From the NCBI GenBank assembly GCA_965232455.1, contig OZ246981.1, positions 3,162,001 through 3,226,000 of the forward strand: a stretch of DNA of 64,000 nucleotides. The letters are read 5' to 3'. The first letter of the stretch is position 1; each line of letters starts with the position of its first letter. The position numbers and the translations under genes were made by a program. Positions 1 through 7,776 of the stretch are shown in pieces. The notes under the pieces were generated by a model. The model saw only the letters and a program-made list of their open reading frames with translations. It had not been told where the DNA came from and did not search any database. The DNA is from JBFGFX01 sp965232455 (GTDB taxonomy: Bacteria; Pseudomonadota; Gammaproteobacteria; Steroidobacterales; Woeseiaceae).

Positions 1-261
1 GTAATGGATGCAATGACCGAGCTGCCGGAGGGACCGTTCGACGCCGTCGCCGTTACCGGCTCGGTCGCGGAGTTGGATTCACGTTTTTCGGACCTTCTGA
101 GTGCGGGTGGTCGCCTGTTCGTCATTGTCGGAGACGCGCCGCTCATGCAGGCGCGGCTGATTACGCGGCAGGCCGAGGGCAGCCTATCGACCGAGGTGCT
201 CTTTGAGACCAGCATCCGCCCGCTGGTGCACGCCGAACGTGACAGCGGCTTTACGTTCTGA
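1..261 (+). CDS. Protein-L-isoaspartate O-methyltransferase family protein, C-terminal part
   Basis: The reading frame is open from the first base, so this is the 3' end of a gene that begins outside the window; 87 codons are visible. The segment has the last strands of a class I SAM-methyltransferase fold: a strand ending in AVAVTGSV, a helix, then SAGGRLFVIVG, the usual 'GGRLV.PVG' turn of the Pcm family, and a closing ETSIRPLV strand. Pcm-type enzymes methylate isoaspartyl residues for protein repair. Pcm-like proteins are often found just before a rhodanese gene and tolC in gammaproteobacteria, as here, which supports the call. Whether this copy is catalytic cannot be judged, because the SAM-binding motif lies outside the window. 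Confidence 0.8.
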   Translation, partial: VMDAMTELPEGPFDAVAVTGSVAELDSRFSDLLSAGGRLFVIVGDAPLMQARLITRQAEGSLSTEVLFETSIRPLVHAERDSGFTF

Positions 262-352
262 CGGCGAATGAAACCGGATTGGGAGTTCGCGCATCTAAGG
301 TTTGATGTACCGATGAAACGCGTGCAGCGGTTGGGCTGCAAAACCGGCCGCC

Positions 353-673
353 ATGATTGAAGAGATGTCGCCTTTCGTGTTGAATCAGCGGCGCGAGTCC
401 GGCGAACATTGGCAGCTGCTCGACGTCCGAGAACTCTGGGAACTCGAACTCGCAAGCATCGCGGAAGCGAAACACATCCCGATGGCGGAGATAACGCGCC
501 GGCACCGGGAACTGGATCGCGAGCGGCCGGTGGCCGTCATTTGCCACTCCGGCGTTCGGAGCGCAAGGGTAGCAGCGTATCTGGCGCAGAACGGTTTCGA
601 CCGGGCCGTCAACGTGACGGGCGGTATCGACGCCTGGTCGTTGCAGGTGGACGATTCGGTGCCGCGCTACTGA
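353..673 (+). CDS. Rhodanese-like domain protein (single domain)
   Basis: A 106-residue protein made of one rhodanese domain. The active-site loop is CHSGVRS with the sulfur-carrying cysteine at residue 64, preceded by the LLDVRE motif at residues 22-27 that is typical of single-domain sulfurtransferases. It has no signal peptide, so it is cytoplasmic. It would move sulfane sulfur from thiosulfate or a persulfide to an acceptor; the in vivo partner is unknown. It lies 91 bp after the Pcm-like gene and 91 bp before tolC in the same direction, a common gammaproteobacterial arrangement. No clear ribosome binding site precedes the ATG; it is the only start that keeps the full domain. Confidence 0.9.
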   Translation: MIEEMSPFVLNQRRESGEHWQLLDVRELWELELASIAEAKHIPMAEITRRHRELDRERPVAVICHSGVRSARVAAYLAQNGFDRAVNVTGGIDAWSLQVDDSVPRY

Positions 674-764
674 CGCCGCCCGGGTGGCGCGGCTTGACTG
701 TATTGGTGATATAGAAGACTATAACACCTGATTTTGATTCAGCATAGACTTGGACGCCAACAAG

Positions 765-2213
765 ATGAAAAAAAAATTATTTTTCAATAAGTTAATTATT
801 CCCCTGCTGATCGGGGTGCTGCCCGCGCCGGCGTCCGCGGCCTCGTTGCTGGAGGTCTACCAGCAGGCCCTGCAAAGCGACCCGCTGATCCACGAGGCCG
901 AGTCGCGGCGCCTGGCGGCGCTCGAGGCAAACCCGCAGGCGCGCAGCGCTTTGCTGCCGCAGATCACGGCCAACGGCTCCTGGGAAACCACCGACGATTC
1001 CGGTACACGCCTGCAATTCGTCAGTACCGGTCCCGACGACCCCGGTCAGTTTCTGCCCGTCGACAGCGCCTCGGACACCGACACAACGAGGTGGAGCGTG
1101 GAACTCCGGCAAAGCCTGTTCCGCTGGGATCAATGGGTCGGTCTGCGTCAGGCCGACAAACGTGTCGCACAGGCGGAAGTGAACTACGAACTGGCCCAGC
1201 AGGATCTGATCATCCGCGTCGTGACCCGCTATTTCCAGGTTCTCGCCGCCGAAGACCGGCTCACATCGATCCATGCCGACCGGCTCGCCATCGCGCGGCA
1301 GCTCGAGCAGGCCAAACAGCGCTTCGACGTGGGCCTGATCGCCATTACCGACGTGCAGGAATCGCAGGCGGCCTACGACCAGGCAATCGCCAACGAAATC
1401 GCCGCAAAACGCGACCTCGCAACCACGCGCGAGCTTTTGCGCGAAATTACCGGCGAGTACGTACCGGCGCTGTCCGCGCCCGGCGACGATTTTCCGCTGA
1501 CGCCGCCGAGCCCGTCCGACGAGGCGAGCTGGGTCGACCTCGCGCTGGCGCAAAACCTGGCGCTGGTCGCCAGCCGTTTCGACGAACGGATCGCGCGCGA
1601 TGAGATCGCGTTCCGTCGTACCGGCCATTATCCGACCTTGGACCTGATTGCCACCCACAGCAGTACCGACATCGGCGGCGACCGGACGATCGGTTCCGGC
1701 TCGCCCTTTCCGGCCGATGCCGATTTCGAGGACGACACCATCCGACTGCAGTTCACGCTGCCGCTGTTCGCGGGCGGGGGGACGAGTTCCCGTGTCAAGG
1801 AAGCGGTCTACCTGCATCGCGCCTCGCGCGAACAGTTGCAGCGGGTTGCCCGCGAAACCGAGCGTGGCGCGAGAGACGCGTATCTGGGGGTCCTTTCCGA
1901 GATAAGCCGCGTCCAGGCGCTCCAACAGTCGGTCGCCTCCAGCCGCACCGCGCTCGAAGCCACGCAGGCCGGTTTCGACGTCGGCACGCGCACGATCGTC
2001 GACGTCCTGAATTCACAGTTCGCGCTGTACGCCGCAATCACCAACTACTACCAGAGCCGCTACGACTACATCGGCAACGCGCTGGCGCTCAAACAGGCCG
2101 CCGGCACCCTGCGGATACAGGACCTCGAAGACATCGACCGCTGGCTGAAAGAGCGCCGGCCGCCCGAGGAAGTCATCGCGGAAGAAGAAGCCGCCGAGGC
2201 GGCGGGTAACTAG
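765..2213 (+). CDS. tolC: TolC family outer membrane efflux protein
   Basis: A 482-residue outer membrane channel of the TolC/OEP family, which forms the trimeric exit duct of type I secretion and RND efflux systems. The chosen start is the ATG at 765, which begins a classical signal peptide (MKKKLFF, a hydrophobic core, then APASA near residue 25); a TTG 15 bases earlier is possible. The mature part begins SLLEVYQQALQSDPLI, the standard TolC opening, and has two OEP repeats rich in long helices; the second contains GGGTSSRVKEA and GFDVGTRTIVDVLNSQ, both family hallmarks. The C-terminal tail is acidic and rich in Ala/Glu. No inner-membrane pump or adaptor genes lie nearby, so it probably serves several pumps. 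Confidence 0.95.
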   Translation: MKKKLFFNKLIIPLLIGVLPAPASAASLLEVYQQALQSDPLIHEAESRRLAALEANPQARSALLPQITANGSWETTDDSGTRLQFVSTGPDDPGQFLPVDSASDTDTTRWSVELRQSLFRWDQWVGLRQADKRVAQAEVNYELAQQDLIIRVVTRYFQVLAAEDRLTSIHADRLAIARQLEQAKQRFDVGLIAITDVQESQAAYDQAIANEIAAKRDLATTRELLREITGEYVPALSAPGDDFPLTPPSPSDEASWVDLALAQNLALVASRFDERIARDEIAFRRTGHYPTLDLIATHSSTDIGGDRTIGSGSPFPADADFEDDTIRLQFTLPLFAGGGTSSRVKEAVYLHRASREQLQRVARETERGARDAYLGVLSEISRVQALQQSVASSRTALEATQAGFDVGTRTIVDVLNSQFALYAAITNYYQSRYDYIGNALALKQAAGTLRIQDLEDIDRWLKERRPPEEVIAEEEAAEAAGN

Positions 2214-2248
2214 CAGCAGTCTCAAGAACTTCCGGGGCTTGCGTTCTG

Positions 2249-2269
2249 CCTGCGGGTCGCCCCCGCAGG
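2249..2269. terminator. Stem-loop between convergent tolC and waaA
   Basis: The arms CCTGCGGG and CCCGCAGG form an 8-bp GC-rich hairpin 35 bp after the tolC stop. There is no T-run directly after it, so its use as an intrinsic terminator is inferred only from its position between convergent genes. Confidence 0.4.
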
Positions 2270-2286
2270 ACTTGGCAACCACCGGC

Positions 2287-2321
2287 ATTTTTTGGTCTGC
2301 TTCCGGCAGCGCCCAAAAAAT
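2287..2321. terminator. Inverted repeat ending at waaA 3' end
   Basis: The perfect 9-bp arms ATTTTTTGG (2287-2295) and CCAAAAAAT (2313-2321) enclose a smaller GC-rich hairpin (CTGC/GCAG). The A- and T-runs on the two sides of a GC core give the form of a bidirectional terminator. It sits between the ends of tolC (+) and waaA (-). Confidence 0.5.
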
Positions 2322-2322
2322 A

Positions 2323-3600
2323 CTAGCGCCGCTTCACCTGGTCGACCAACGGATTCAGCAATACCATGAGCCGCTGCAGCGCGCCGCGATTCGTCTCGAC
2401 GATCCGACAGCCTTTTTTGCCCATCCGGAGGGCGGCTTCCGGGTCGGACAGTAGCGGCAGCACGGCCGCCGCCAGTGCGTCTGCATCGCGGACGATAGTG
2501 GATGCGCCGATGTCCTCGAACAGATCGGCGATGTCCTGGGTGTTGAATAGATGCGGGCCGGTGATGACCGGCAGGCCCAACGCGCCCGGTTCCAGCAGAT
2601 TGTGCCCGCCCGTTGGCACCAGCGTGCCGCCGACGAACGCAACGTCGCTGCCGGCGTAGAACATCGGTAACTCCCCCATGGTGTCGCCGAGAAATACCTG
2701 GGTGGACGGGGAGCAGACCTGTCCGCCCGTGCGCGAGACGTAACTGAATTTCTTTTTTTTCAACAGCGCAGCCACCGCCGCGAATCGTTCCGGGTGTCGC
2801 GGTACGAGGATCAGCATCGCGTTGGGAAGGTTGGCCAGGACCTTGCGATGCGCCTCCAGTACCTGCTCCTCCTCTTTGTCGTGCGTGCTTGCCGCAATCC
2901 AGACGGGCCGCTCACCGATGTACGTATCGCGAAACTCCAGCCCGCGTTTTTTCAAATCGACGGGCACTTCGTAGTCGAATTTGATGTTACCCATTATCCA
3001 CGTGCGCTCCGGATTGGCGCCCAGGGCCAAAAACCGGTTGGCATCCGACTCGCCCTGGGCCGCAATCAGAATACCGTGCGACAGCGCCTCCCGAAACATC
3101 GGCAGCAGACGGCGATACCGGCCTACCGATTTCGGCGAAATACGCGCGCTGACCAATACCAGCGGAACGCGCCGCTGTCCGCAGGTGTGATAGAGATTCG
3201 GCCAAATCTCGGTTTCCATGACCAGGGCAAGTGCGGGATTCGTCGAATCGAAAAAACTGTTCACGGCGCTCGGCGTCTCGAACGGCAGATAACAATGGTG
3301 CACGGCGCTGCCGAACAGACTCCTCACCCGCTCTGCGCCGGTCGGCGTCATCGTCGTCACCAGGATTTCACGTTCGGGAAACCGTCGACGCAGGGCCTGC
3401 ACCAGTGGCGCGGAGGCCTGGACCTCGCCGACCGAAACGGCATGCACCCAAATGCTGCCTTCCGGGAGCTTGGGAAAACCGCAGCCGAAGCGCTGCCAGA
3501 CCCGGTCCCAGTAGGACCGGTTGGCCAGCCCGCGCAGCACCCAATAAAGGGCGTACAGAGGCAAGGCCAGGTACGTCAGAATCGCGTAGACGGTGCGCAT
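2323..3600 (-). CDS. waaA: 3-deoxy-D-manno-octulosonic acid (Kdo) transferase
   Basis: A 425-residue enzyme that adds Kdo residues to lipid IVA at the cytoplasmic face of the inner membrane in lipopolysaccharide synthesis. The frame stays open to about 4374, but the true start is the ATG at 3600 (MRTVYAILTYL), which gives the normal WaaA length and an N-terminal membrane anchor. The N-terminal GT-30 domain shows IWVHAVSVGEVQA, containing the catalytic glutamate of the family, and VTTMTPTGA. The C-terminal GT-B half has FVGGTLVPTGGHNLLEPGALG, the conserved sugar-nucleotide-binding loop. The gene is single and faces tolC; about 280 bp separate its start from the divergent halogenase gene. Confidence 0.95.
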   Translation of the reverse strand: MRTVYAILTYLALPLYALYWVLRGLANRSYWDRVWQRFGCGFPKLPEGSIWVHAVSVGEVQASAPLVQALRRRFPEREILVTTMTPTGAERVRSLFGSAVHHCYLPFETPSAVNSFFDSTNPALALVMETEIWPNLYHTCGQRRVPLVLVSARISPKSVGRYRRLLPMFREALSHGILIAAQGESDANRFLALGANPERTWIMGNIKFDYEVPVDLKKRGLEFRDTYIGERPVWIAASTHDKEEEQVLEAHRKVLANLPNAMLILVPRHPERFAAVAALLKKKKFSYVSRTGGQVCSPSTQVFLGDTMGELPMFYAGSDVAFVGGTLVPTGGHNLLEPGALGLPVITGPHLFNTQDIADLFEDIGASTIVRDADALAAAVLPLLSDPEAALRMGKKGCRIVETNRGALQRLMVLLNPLVDQVKRR

Positions 3601-3815
3601 CGCGCAACGGTACGGGCCGTCACGCGGCAAGTCCAGTTGCGGCGAGCGAAAACTGGAGCGCCGAAGTCCCAGGTACCCCTGAGCTGCGCCTGGTCGACCT
3701 CGTCCAGGATGCTGATGTTGCGCACGCACATGCCCAGCGGCGCCGCGCAACGTGCGCCCCTGCCTGCGTGATATGCTCGCTCCGTCTCGGACCTTTGCCG
3801 AACATGGATTAATTG

Positions 3816-3838
3816 ACGGCGCGCAGGCTGCGCGCCGT
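3816..3838. other. 10-bp perfect hairpin upstream of the halogenase gene
   Basis: ACGGCGCGCA (3816-3825) and TGCGCGCCGT (3829-3838) form a perfect stem with a 3-base loop. It is 42 bp before the halogenase start and has no T-run, so it may be a leader structure or a protein-binding site. The rest of 3601-3879 shows nothing recognisable. Confidence 0.4.
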
Positions 3839-3879
3839 TGCAGCATAACCTGAATCGTTGACTCTCCGGAGAACCATTG

Positions 3880-5364
3880 ATGGAGGAGAAAATTCGCGTA
3901 ATCGTCGCCGGTGGCGGAACGGCTGGTTGGTTGACGGCTTACAGCCTGGTCAAGCGGCTGAGTAACTTGCTCGAAATCACCCTGGTCGAATCCGAGCAGA
4001 TCGGAACCGTGGGTGTGGGCGAGGCGACCGTTCCCACCATGCGCCGATTTCACCAGTTTTTCGAAATCGACGAACGCGAGTTTATGCGCGCGACCCAGGC
4101 AACCTTCAAGCTCGGCATCGTCTTCGACAACTGGGGCGCGCCGGGCGATAGCTACGTTCACTCGTTCGGTGATATCGGGCAAAGGACCTGGATGGCGGAA
4201 TTCCACCAGTACTGGCTGGAAGCGCATGCCAATGGCTTTGGCGGCAACCTGGAGGACTATTGCCTCGAATTGAAGGCGGCGAAGGCCGGCAAATTCGCGG
4301 TAAACGTCGGTGAGACGCCACTGGCGTACGCCTTTCACCTGGACGCCACGGCCTACGCCGGATTTCTGCGGCAAAAAAGCGAATCACTCGGCGTCCGGCG
4401 AGTCGAAGGCAAGATCAGCGAGATCACCGTTGATCCGGTGACGGGTAACATCCAATCGCTGGAGCTGGAGCAAGACAGACAGGTCGCCGGTGATTTCTTT
4501 ATTGATTGCACCGGCTTCAGAAGCCTGCTGCTCGGCGGTGCATTGGATGTTGAATACGAGGACTGGAGCCATTGGCTGGCCTCCGACCGCGCTCTGGCAG
4601 TACAGACGGAAAGTACCGAGCCGCCTCCCCCCTATACGCGCGCCATTGCACATTCCTCCGGGTGGCAGTGGCGTATTCCCCTGCAAAGCCGTACCGGCAA
4701 TGGCCTTGTTTACAGCAGCCGGTTTTGTTCCGACGACGATGCCCGCGCGACTTTGCTCGGCAATATCACCGGAAAGACCATCACTGAGCCCCGCCTCCTG
4801 AGATTTAAAACCGGTCGCCGAATAAAAGCGTGGCACAAAAACTGTGTTGCGATAGGTTTGTCGAGCGGCTTTCTCGAGCCACTTGAATCGACCAGCATAC
4901 ACTTGATTACCACTGCGCTGATAAGCCTGATGAAGCTCTTCCCGTTTTCAGGCGCAATGGCGCCGCTGGCCGAGCGCTTTAACCGTGAAACCCAAATCGA
5001 ATGGGAGGCGGTGCGCGATTTTATCATCCTGCATTACAAGCAGACGCAACGGGACGACAGTGAGTACTGGAATTATTATCGCACTATGGATATCCCGGAA
5101 AGCCTCGCTCACCACATGGAACTCTTTAAGGAAAACGGCTATGTGTGGCCGGATTCGGTGAATTTGTTTCGCGCGCACTCTTGGGTTCAGGTGATGATTG
5201 GGCAGGGTTTGTTCCCTAAACATCGTCACGGTGCAGGTCGTGTATTGCCGCCGGAGGCATTAAAGCTAGAGCTTGAAAAGCTGAGCGCTTTTGTAAATCA
5301 CAATCTTGCCAAGCTGCCTGATCACCATGACTTTCTCAAGCAGTATTGCCCGGCGCAGACCTGA
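3880..5364 (+). CDS. Flavin-dependent tryptophan halogenase family protein
   Basis: A 494-residue FADH2-dependent halogenase of the PrnA/RebH type. The dinucleotide-binding motif GGGTAGW is at residues 11-17, VGVGEATVP follows at about 46-54, the phenylalanine-lysine-leucine segment FKLGIVFDNW carries the lysine that forms the haloamine or channels HOCl in known enzymes, and GWQWRIP near residue 260 is the W-x-W-x-I-P signature. The ATG at 3880 has GGAGA 7 bases upstream and is preferred over the TTG one codon before. Such genes are frequent next to TonB receptors in sugar-utilising Caulobacter-like and gammaproteobacterial genomes, where the substrate is unknown; free tryptophan should not be assumed. 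No flavin reductase or biosynthetic partner is visible. Confidence 0.9.
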   Translation: MEEKIRVIVAGGGTAGWLTAYSLVKRLSNLLEITLVESEQIGTVGVGEATVPTMRRFHQFFEIDEREFMRATQATFKLGIVFDNWGAPGDSYVHSFGDIGQRTWMAEFHQYWLEAHANGFGGNLEDYCLELKAAKAGKFAVNVGETPLAYAFHLDATAYAGFLRQKSESLGVRRVEGKISEITVDPVTGNIQSLELEQDRQVAGDFFIDCTGFRSLLLGGALDVEYEDWSHWLASDRALAVQTESTEPPPPYTRAIAHSSGWQWRIPLQSRTGNGLVYSSRFCSDDDARATLLGNITGKTITEPRLLRFKTGRRIKAWHKNCVAIGLSSGFLEPLESTSIHLITTALISLMKLFPFSGAMAPLAERFNRETQIEWEAVRDFIILHYKQTQRDDSEYWNYYRTMDIPESLAHHMELFKENGYVWPDSVNLFRAHSWVQVMIGQGLFPKHRHGAGRVLPPEALKLELEKLSAFVNHNLAKLPDHHDFLKQYCPAQT

Positions 5365-5680
5365 GTGACACTGAGCGAAGATAAGCGGCACGTGCACATC
5401 GATCATCTGCACAGCGCTGGGTAAAGCTGAGAAACGGACGCTCACTCCGGTCGAACAATATTCAAAAAATCTTTGCGGGTTTTTCGAGCCCAACCCTCTC
5501 ATAGGAAGGTCATAACGGAAAGAAGCCATTAAAGCAGCGACCGGGGGATCAATGACGTGGCGTTGTTCGGACCATAGGTGGCGCTGCTCGACCAATAGTG
5601 GCGGCGTCACATGAAGTCATGACGGTCGGGCTTGATGACACCAGGGTGTAAAGCCGGGACGACCGGGATGAGGAACTGAG
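5365..5680. promoter_or_regulatory. Intergenic region with a leader homologous to that of the TonB receptor at 23.3 kb
   Basis: This 316-bp gap has no gene. Two blocks, 5428-5464 and 5499-5547, match in order the minus-strand sequence just upstream of the TonB receptor gene (23405-23442 and 23343-23408). The second block contains GGTCATAACGGAAAGAAGC here and GGTCGTAACCGAAAGAAGC there, followed in both by GCGACCGGGGG. In the first block the match can also be read as protein, LTPVEQ in both, so part of it may be the end of a lost gene. From 5568 to 5607 there is an imperfect direct repeat of about 21 bp around GACCATAGGTGGCG and GACCAATAGTGGCG. It is probably a promoter/leader left by, or borrowed from, a TonB-receptor operon. 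Confidence 0.6.
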
Positions 5681-7030
5681 ATGAACAGAATTCAGCGCGT
5701 CGCGGCATTGGCATTCACCTACTTATGCTTGACGGTCGGCGCTCAGGCCAACGACCTTGTTGTCCGTGAATTTGAAAAACAGCAACTGACTCCCGTGTAT
5801 TGGTCGGAGGGCGCCAATTTCGGCGACTTTAATCAAGATGGCCACCACGATGTCGTCAGTGGACCGCACATGTGGCTGGGACCCGACTTCAAGCACCGTT
5901 ACGAATTCTATCCGGCGGTGGCGCCGACCAAGCGCTTGCCATACGACTTCGGAATCTACTCGAACGACAATTTCTTTTCGTTCGTCTACGACTTCAATGC
6001 AGACGGCTGGCCGGATGTCCTGACGGCGGGGCTCCCCAACACCCCGGCTTACTGGTACCAGAACCCGGGCGAGGCTTTTGGCGGTGAACCCCCGGAGCGG
6101 CCGGTGCACTGGGAGCGTCATTTCGTCATCGACCGTGTGAAGAACGAAGCCCCTACGTTTGCAGACATTACCGGCGATGGTGTGCCTGAACTGTTGATGG
6201 CCTACAGCAAACACTACGGCTATGTCTCGCCGAACCCTGTCGCTCCGACGCTTCCCTGGATCTTTCACAAGATATCGACCGAGGAAGACGTGGTTCATCA
6301 CTACACCCACGGCCTGGGCTATGGGGATGTCGACGGCGACGGACGCATGGATGTGATGCACAGCAATGGCTGGTTGCAACAACCCGCCTCACTGGAAAAC
6401 GATCCGGATTGGGAGTTTCACCCCTTCCCATTCATCGATCGGTCGGGAACCGATATGTGGGATATCATGTTGAAGGGGGGCTCCAACATGTTCGCCTATG
6501 ACGTGAATGGCGACGGGCTAAACGATGTCATCACCAGCCTGGATTCTCACGGTTGGGGCCTGAGCTGGTTCGAGCAGGTCCGAACGGGTGACAGAATCAC
6601 CTTCCGGGAACACGCCATTATGAGCAAGCAGGAGGAAAATACGGACAACCCCTATGGGGTTCAGTTCTCCCAGCTCCACGCCGTAGAGCTTGCCGACATG
6701 GATGGCGACGGCCTCAAGGACATTGTGACTGGAAAGACCTACCGGGCTCACGACTTCATCGACCCCGGCGCCCGGCAGGACCCCGTGGTCTATTATTTCA
6801 GGCTCACGCGCCAGGATGGCCAGGTCGAATACATTCCTCACCAAATCGACGACGAGGCCGGCATCGGACGGCAATTGGTCAGCGGAGACCTCAACGGCGA
6901 CGGACTGCTCGATCTGGTAGTCGGCAACAAGCTTGGGGCCTTTGTCTTTATCCAGAAGACTCGAAGTGTCGACCGGAAGGAATGGGAAAAAGCTCAGCCC
7001 GTCCGCATCCAGGATATCGGAGACCGGTAA
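5681..7030 (+). CDS. Secreted VCBS/FG-GAP repeat protein
   Basis: A 449-residue exported protein built as a beta-propeller-like array of FG-GAP/VCBS repeats. The signal peptide runs to about residue 24 (AQA|NDL). At least seven copies of the calcium-binding loop D-x-[DN]-x-DG-x-x-D are visible, for example DFNQDGHHD, DFNADGWPD, DVDGDGRMD, DVNGDGLND, DMDGDGLKD and DLNGDGLLD. This type is common in periplasmic or extracellular proteins of planctomycetes and gammaproteobacteria that carry many sugar genes. Enzymatic activity is not evident. It lies 316 bp after the halogenase behind its own leader. A purine-rich GATGAGGAACTGAG precedes the ATG. Confidence 0.85.
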   Translation: MNRIQRVAALAFTYLCLTVGAQANDLVVREFEKQQLTPVYWSEGANFGDFNQDGHHDVVSGPHMWLGPDFKHRYEFYPAVAPTKRLPYDFGIYSNDNFFSFVYDFNADGWPDVLTAGLPNTPAYWYQNPGEAFGGEPPERPVHWERHFVIDRVKNEAPTFADITGDGVPELLMAYSKHYGYVSPNPVAPTLPWIFHKISTEEDVVHHYTHGLGYGDVDGDGRMDVMHSNGWLQQPASLENDPDWEFHPFPFIDRSGTDMWDIMLKGGSNMFAYDVNGDGLNDVITSLDSHGWGLSWFEQVRTGDRITFREHAIMSKQEENTDNPYGVQFSQLHAVELADMDGDGLKDIVTGKTYRAHDFIDPGARQDPVVYYFRLTRQDGQVEYIPHQIDDEAGIGRQLVSGDLNGDGLLDLVVGNKLGAFVFIQKTRSVDRKEWEKAQPVRIQDIGDR

Positions 7031-7066
7031 CTGCCCCGTTTGTCCCGTTAAAGAAAGACGAGCGTA

Positions 7067-7648
7067 CTAAGCTTGGCGCGCTCTCCGGCTAGCTCTAGCC
7101 TTGGTTTCGACATCGAGCAGATCGCGAATCGTCGCCGCAATCGGCACTCTATTCGTGTGCGTCCTCCCATACTCAATGTTGAACTCATAATCGAAATCTT
7201 CGGGATTCCGGCCTTGAATGTGTTGCAAGATTGTCTCGAGCTTGTCCAGCGCCTTGGCAACACGTGCTTCAGGTGAACTCCCGTCCTCGTACTCGTCCCA
7301 AAGCGAAACGAACTCCGACTTGACCTTGTCGGGAAGCGGATCTACCAGGGAGAGAAAGTCCTCACGCTCCTTCGCGGACTTGGAGGCTGTGGGGCTTTGT
7401 AGAGGAGCCGGTATGTCACCGTCAACGGCCTCGCCCAGGTCGTGCAGAATGCAAATCTTCAACAACTTCAGTAAATCTACGTCGGGAAGTGCATCGGCGA
7501 AGGTAACGACCAGAAGCGTCAGCCGCCATGTGTGCTCGGCAACGCTTTCGGTGCGACCGCTCGTCGTGTAGGCGCTACGAAGAGTATCCTTGAGTCTCTC
7601 TGCCTGGCGAATAAATTCGAGACGTGAGGATACGCTGGAACTTTCCAT
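7067..7648 (-). CDS. HD domain protein, YfbR/HDDC2-like 5'-nucleotidase
   Basis: A 193-residue metal-dependent phosphohydrolase of the HD_3 type. The metal-binding residues are visible: H39 in SVAEHTW, H69-D70 in ILHDLGEAVDGDIP, and a later aspartate in KALDKLE near residue 134. The arrangement EHTW...HDLGE...GDIPAP is that of YfbR and human HDDC2, which remove phosphate from deoxynucleoside 5'-monophosphates. It has no signal peptide. It is a single gene: its end faces the VCBS gene 36 bp away, and 128 bp separate it from the amidohydrolase upstream. The ATG at 7648 is the only sensible start. Confidence 0.85.
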   Translation of the reverse strand: MESSSVSSRLEFIRQAERLKDTLRSAYTTSGRTESVAEHTWRLTLLVVTFADALPDVDLLKLLKICILHDLGEAVDGDIPAPLQSPTASKSAKEREDFLSLVDPLPDKVKSEFVSLWDEYEDGSSPEARVAKALDKLETILQHIQGRNPEDFDYEFNIEYGRTHTNRVPIAATIRDLLDVETKARASRRARQA

Positions 7649-7776
7649 TTCTTCTCTGCGAGGCCGTTTTCTGCGACCGTCCGGTTTGGATCAGTCTTAG
7701 ACCGCCATTATAGCCGGAAAGCAGCCACAGTGAGATGGGGCTGTTTGTCTCTTTTCTGACTGAAAACGCCAGGAAT

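Noticed and set aside
3601..3805. Short minus-strand frames upstream of waaA
   Set aside because: None resembles a known protein, and the extension of the waaA frame to 4374 enters the halogenase gene.
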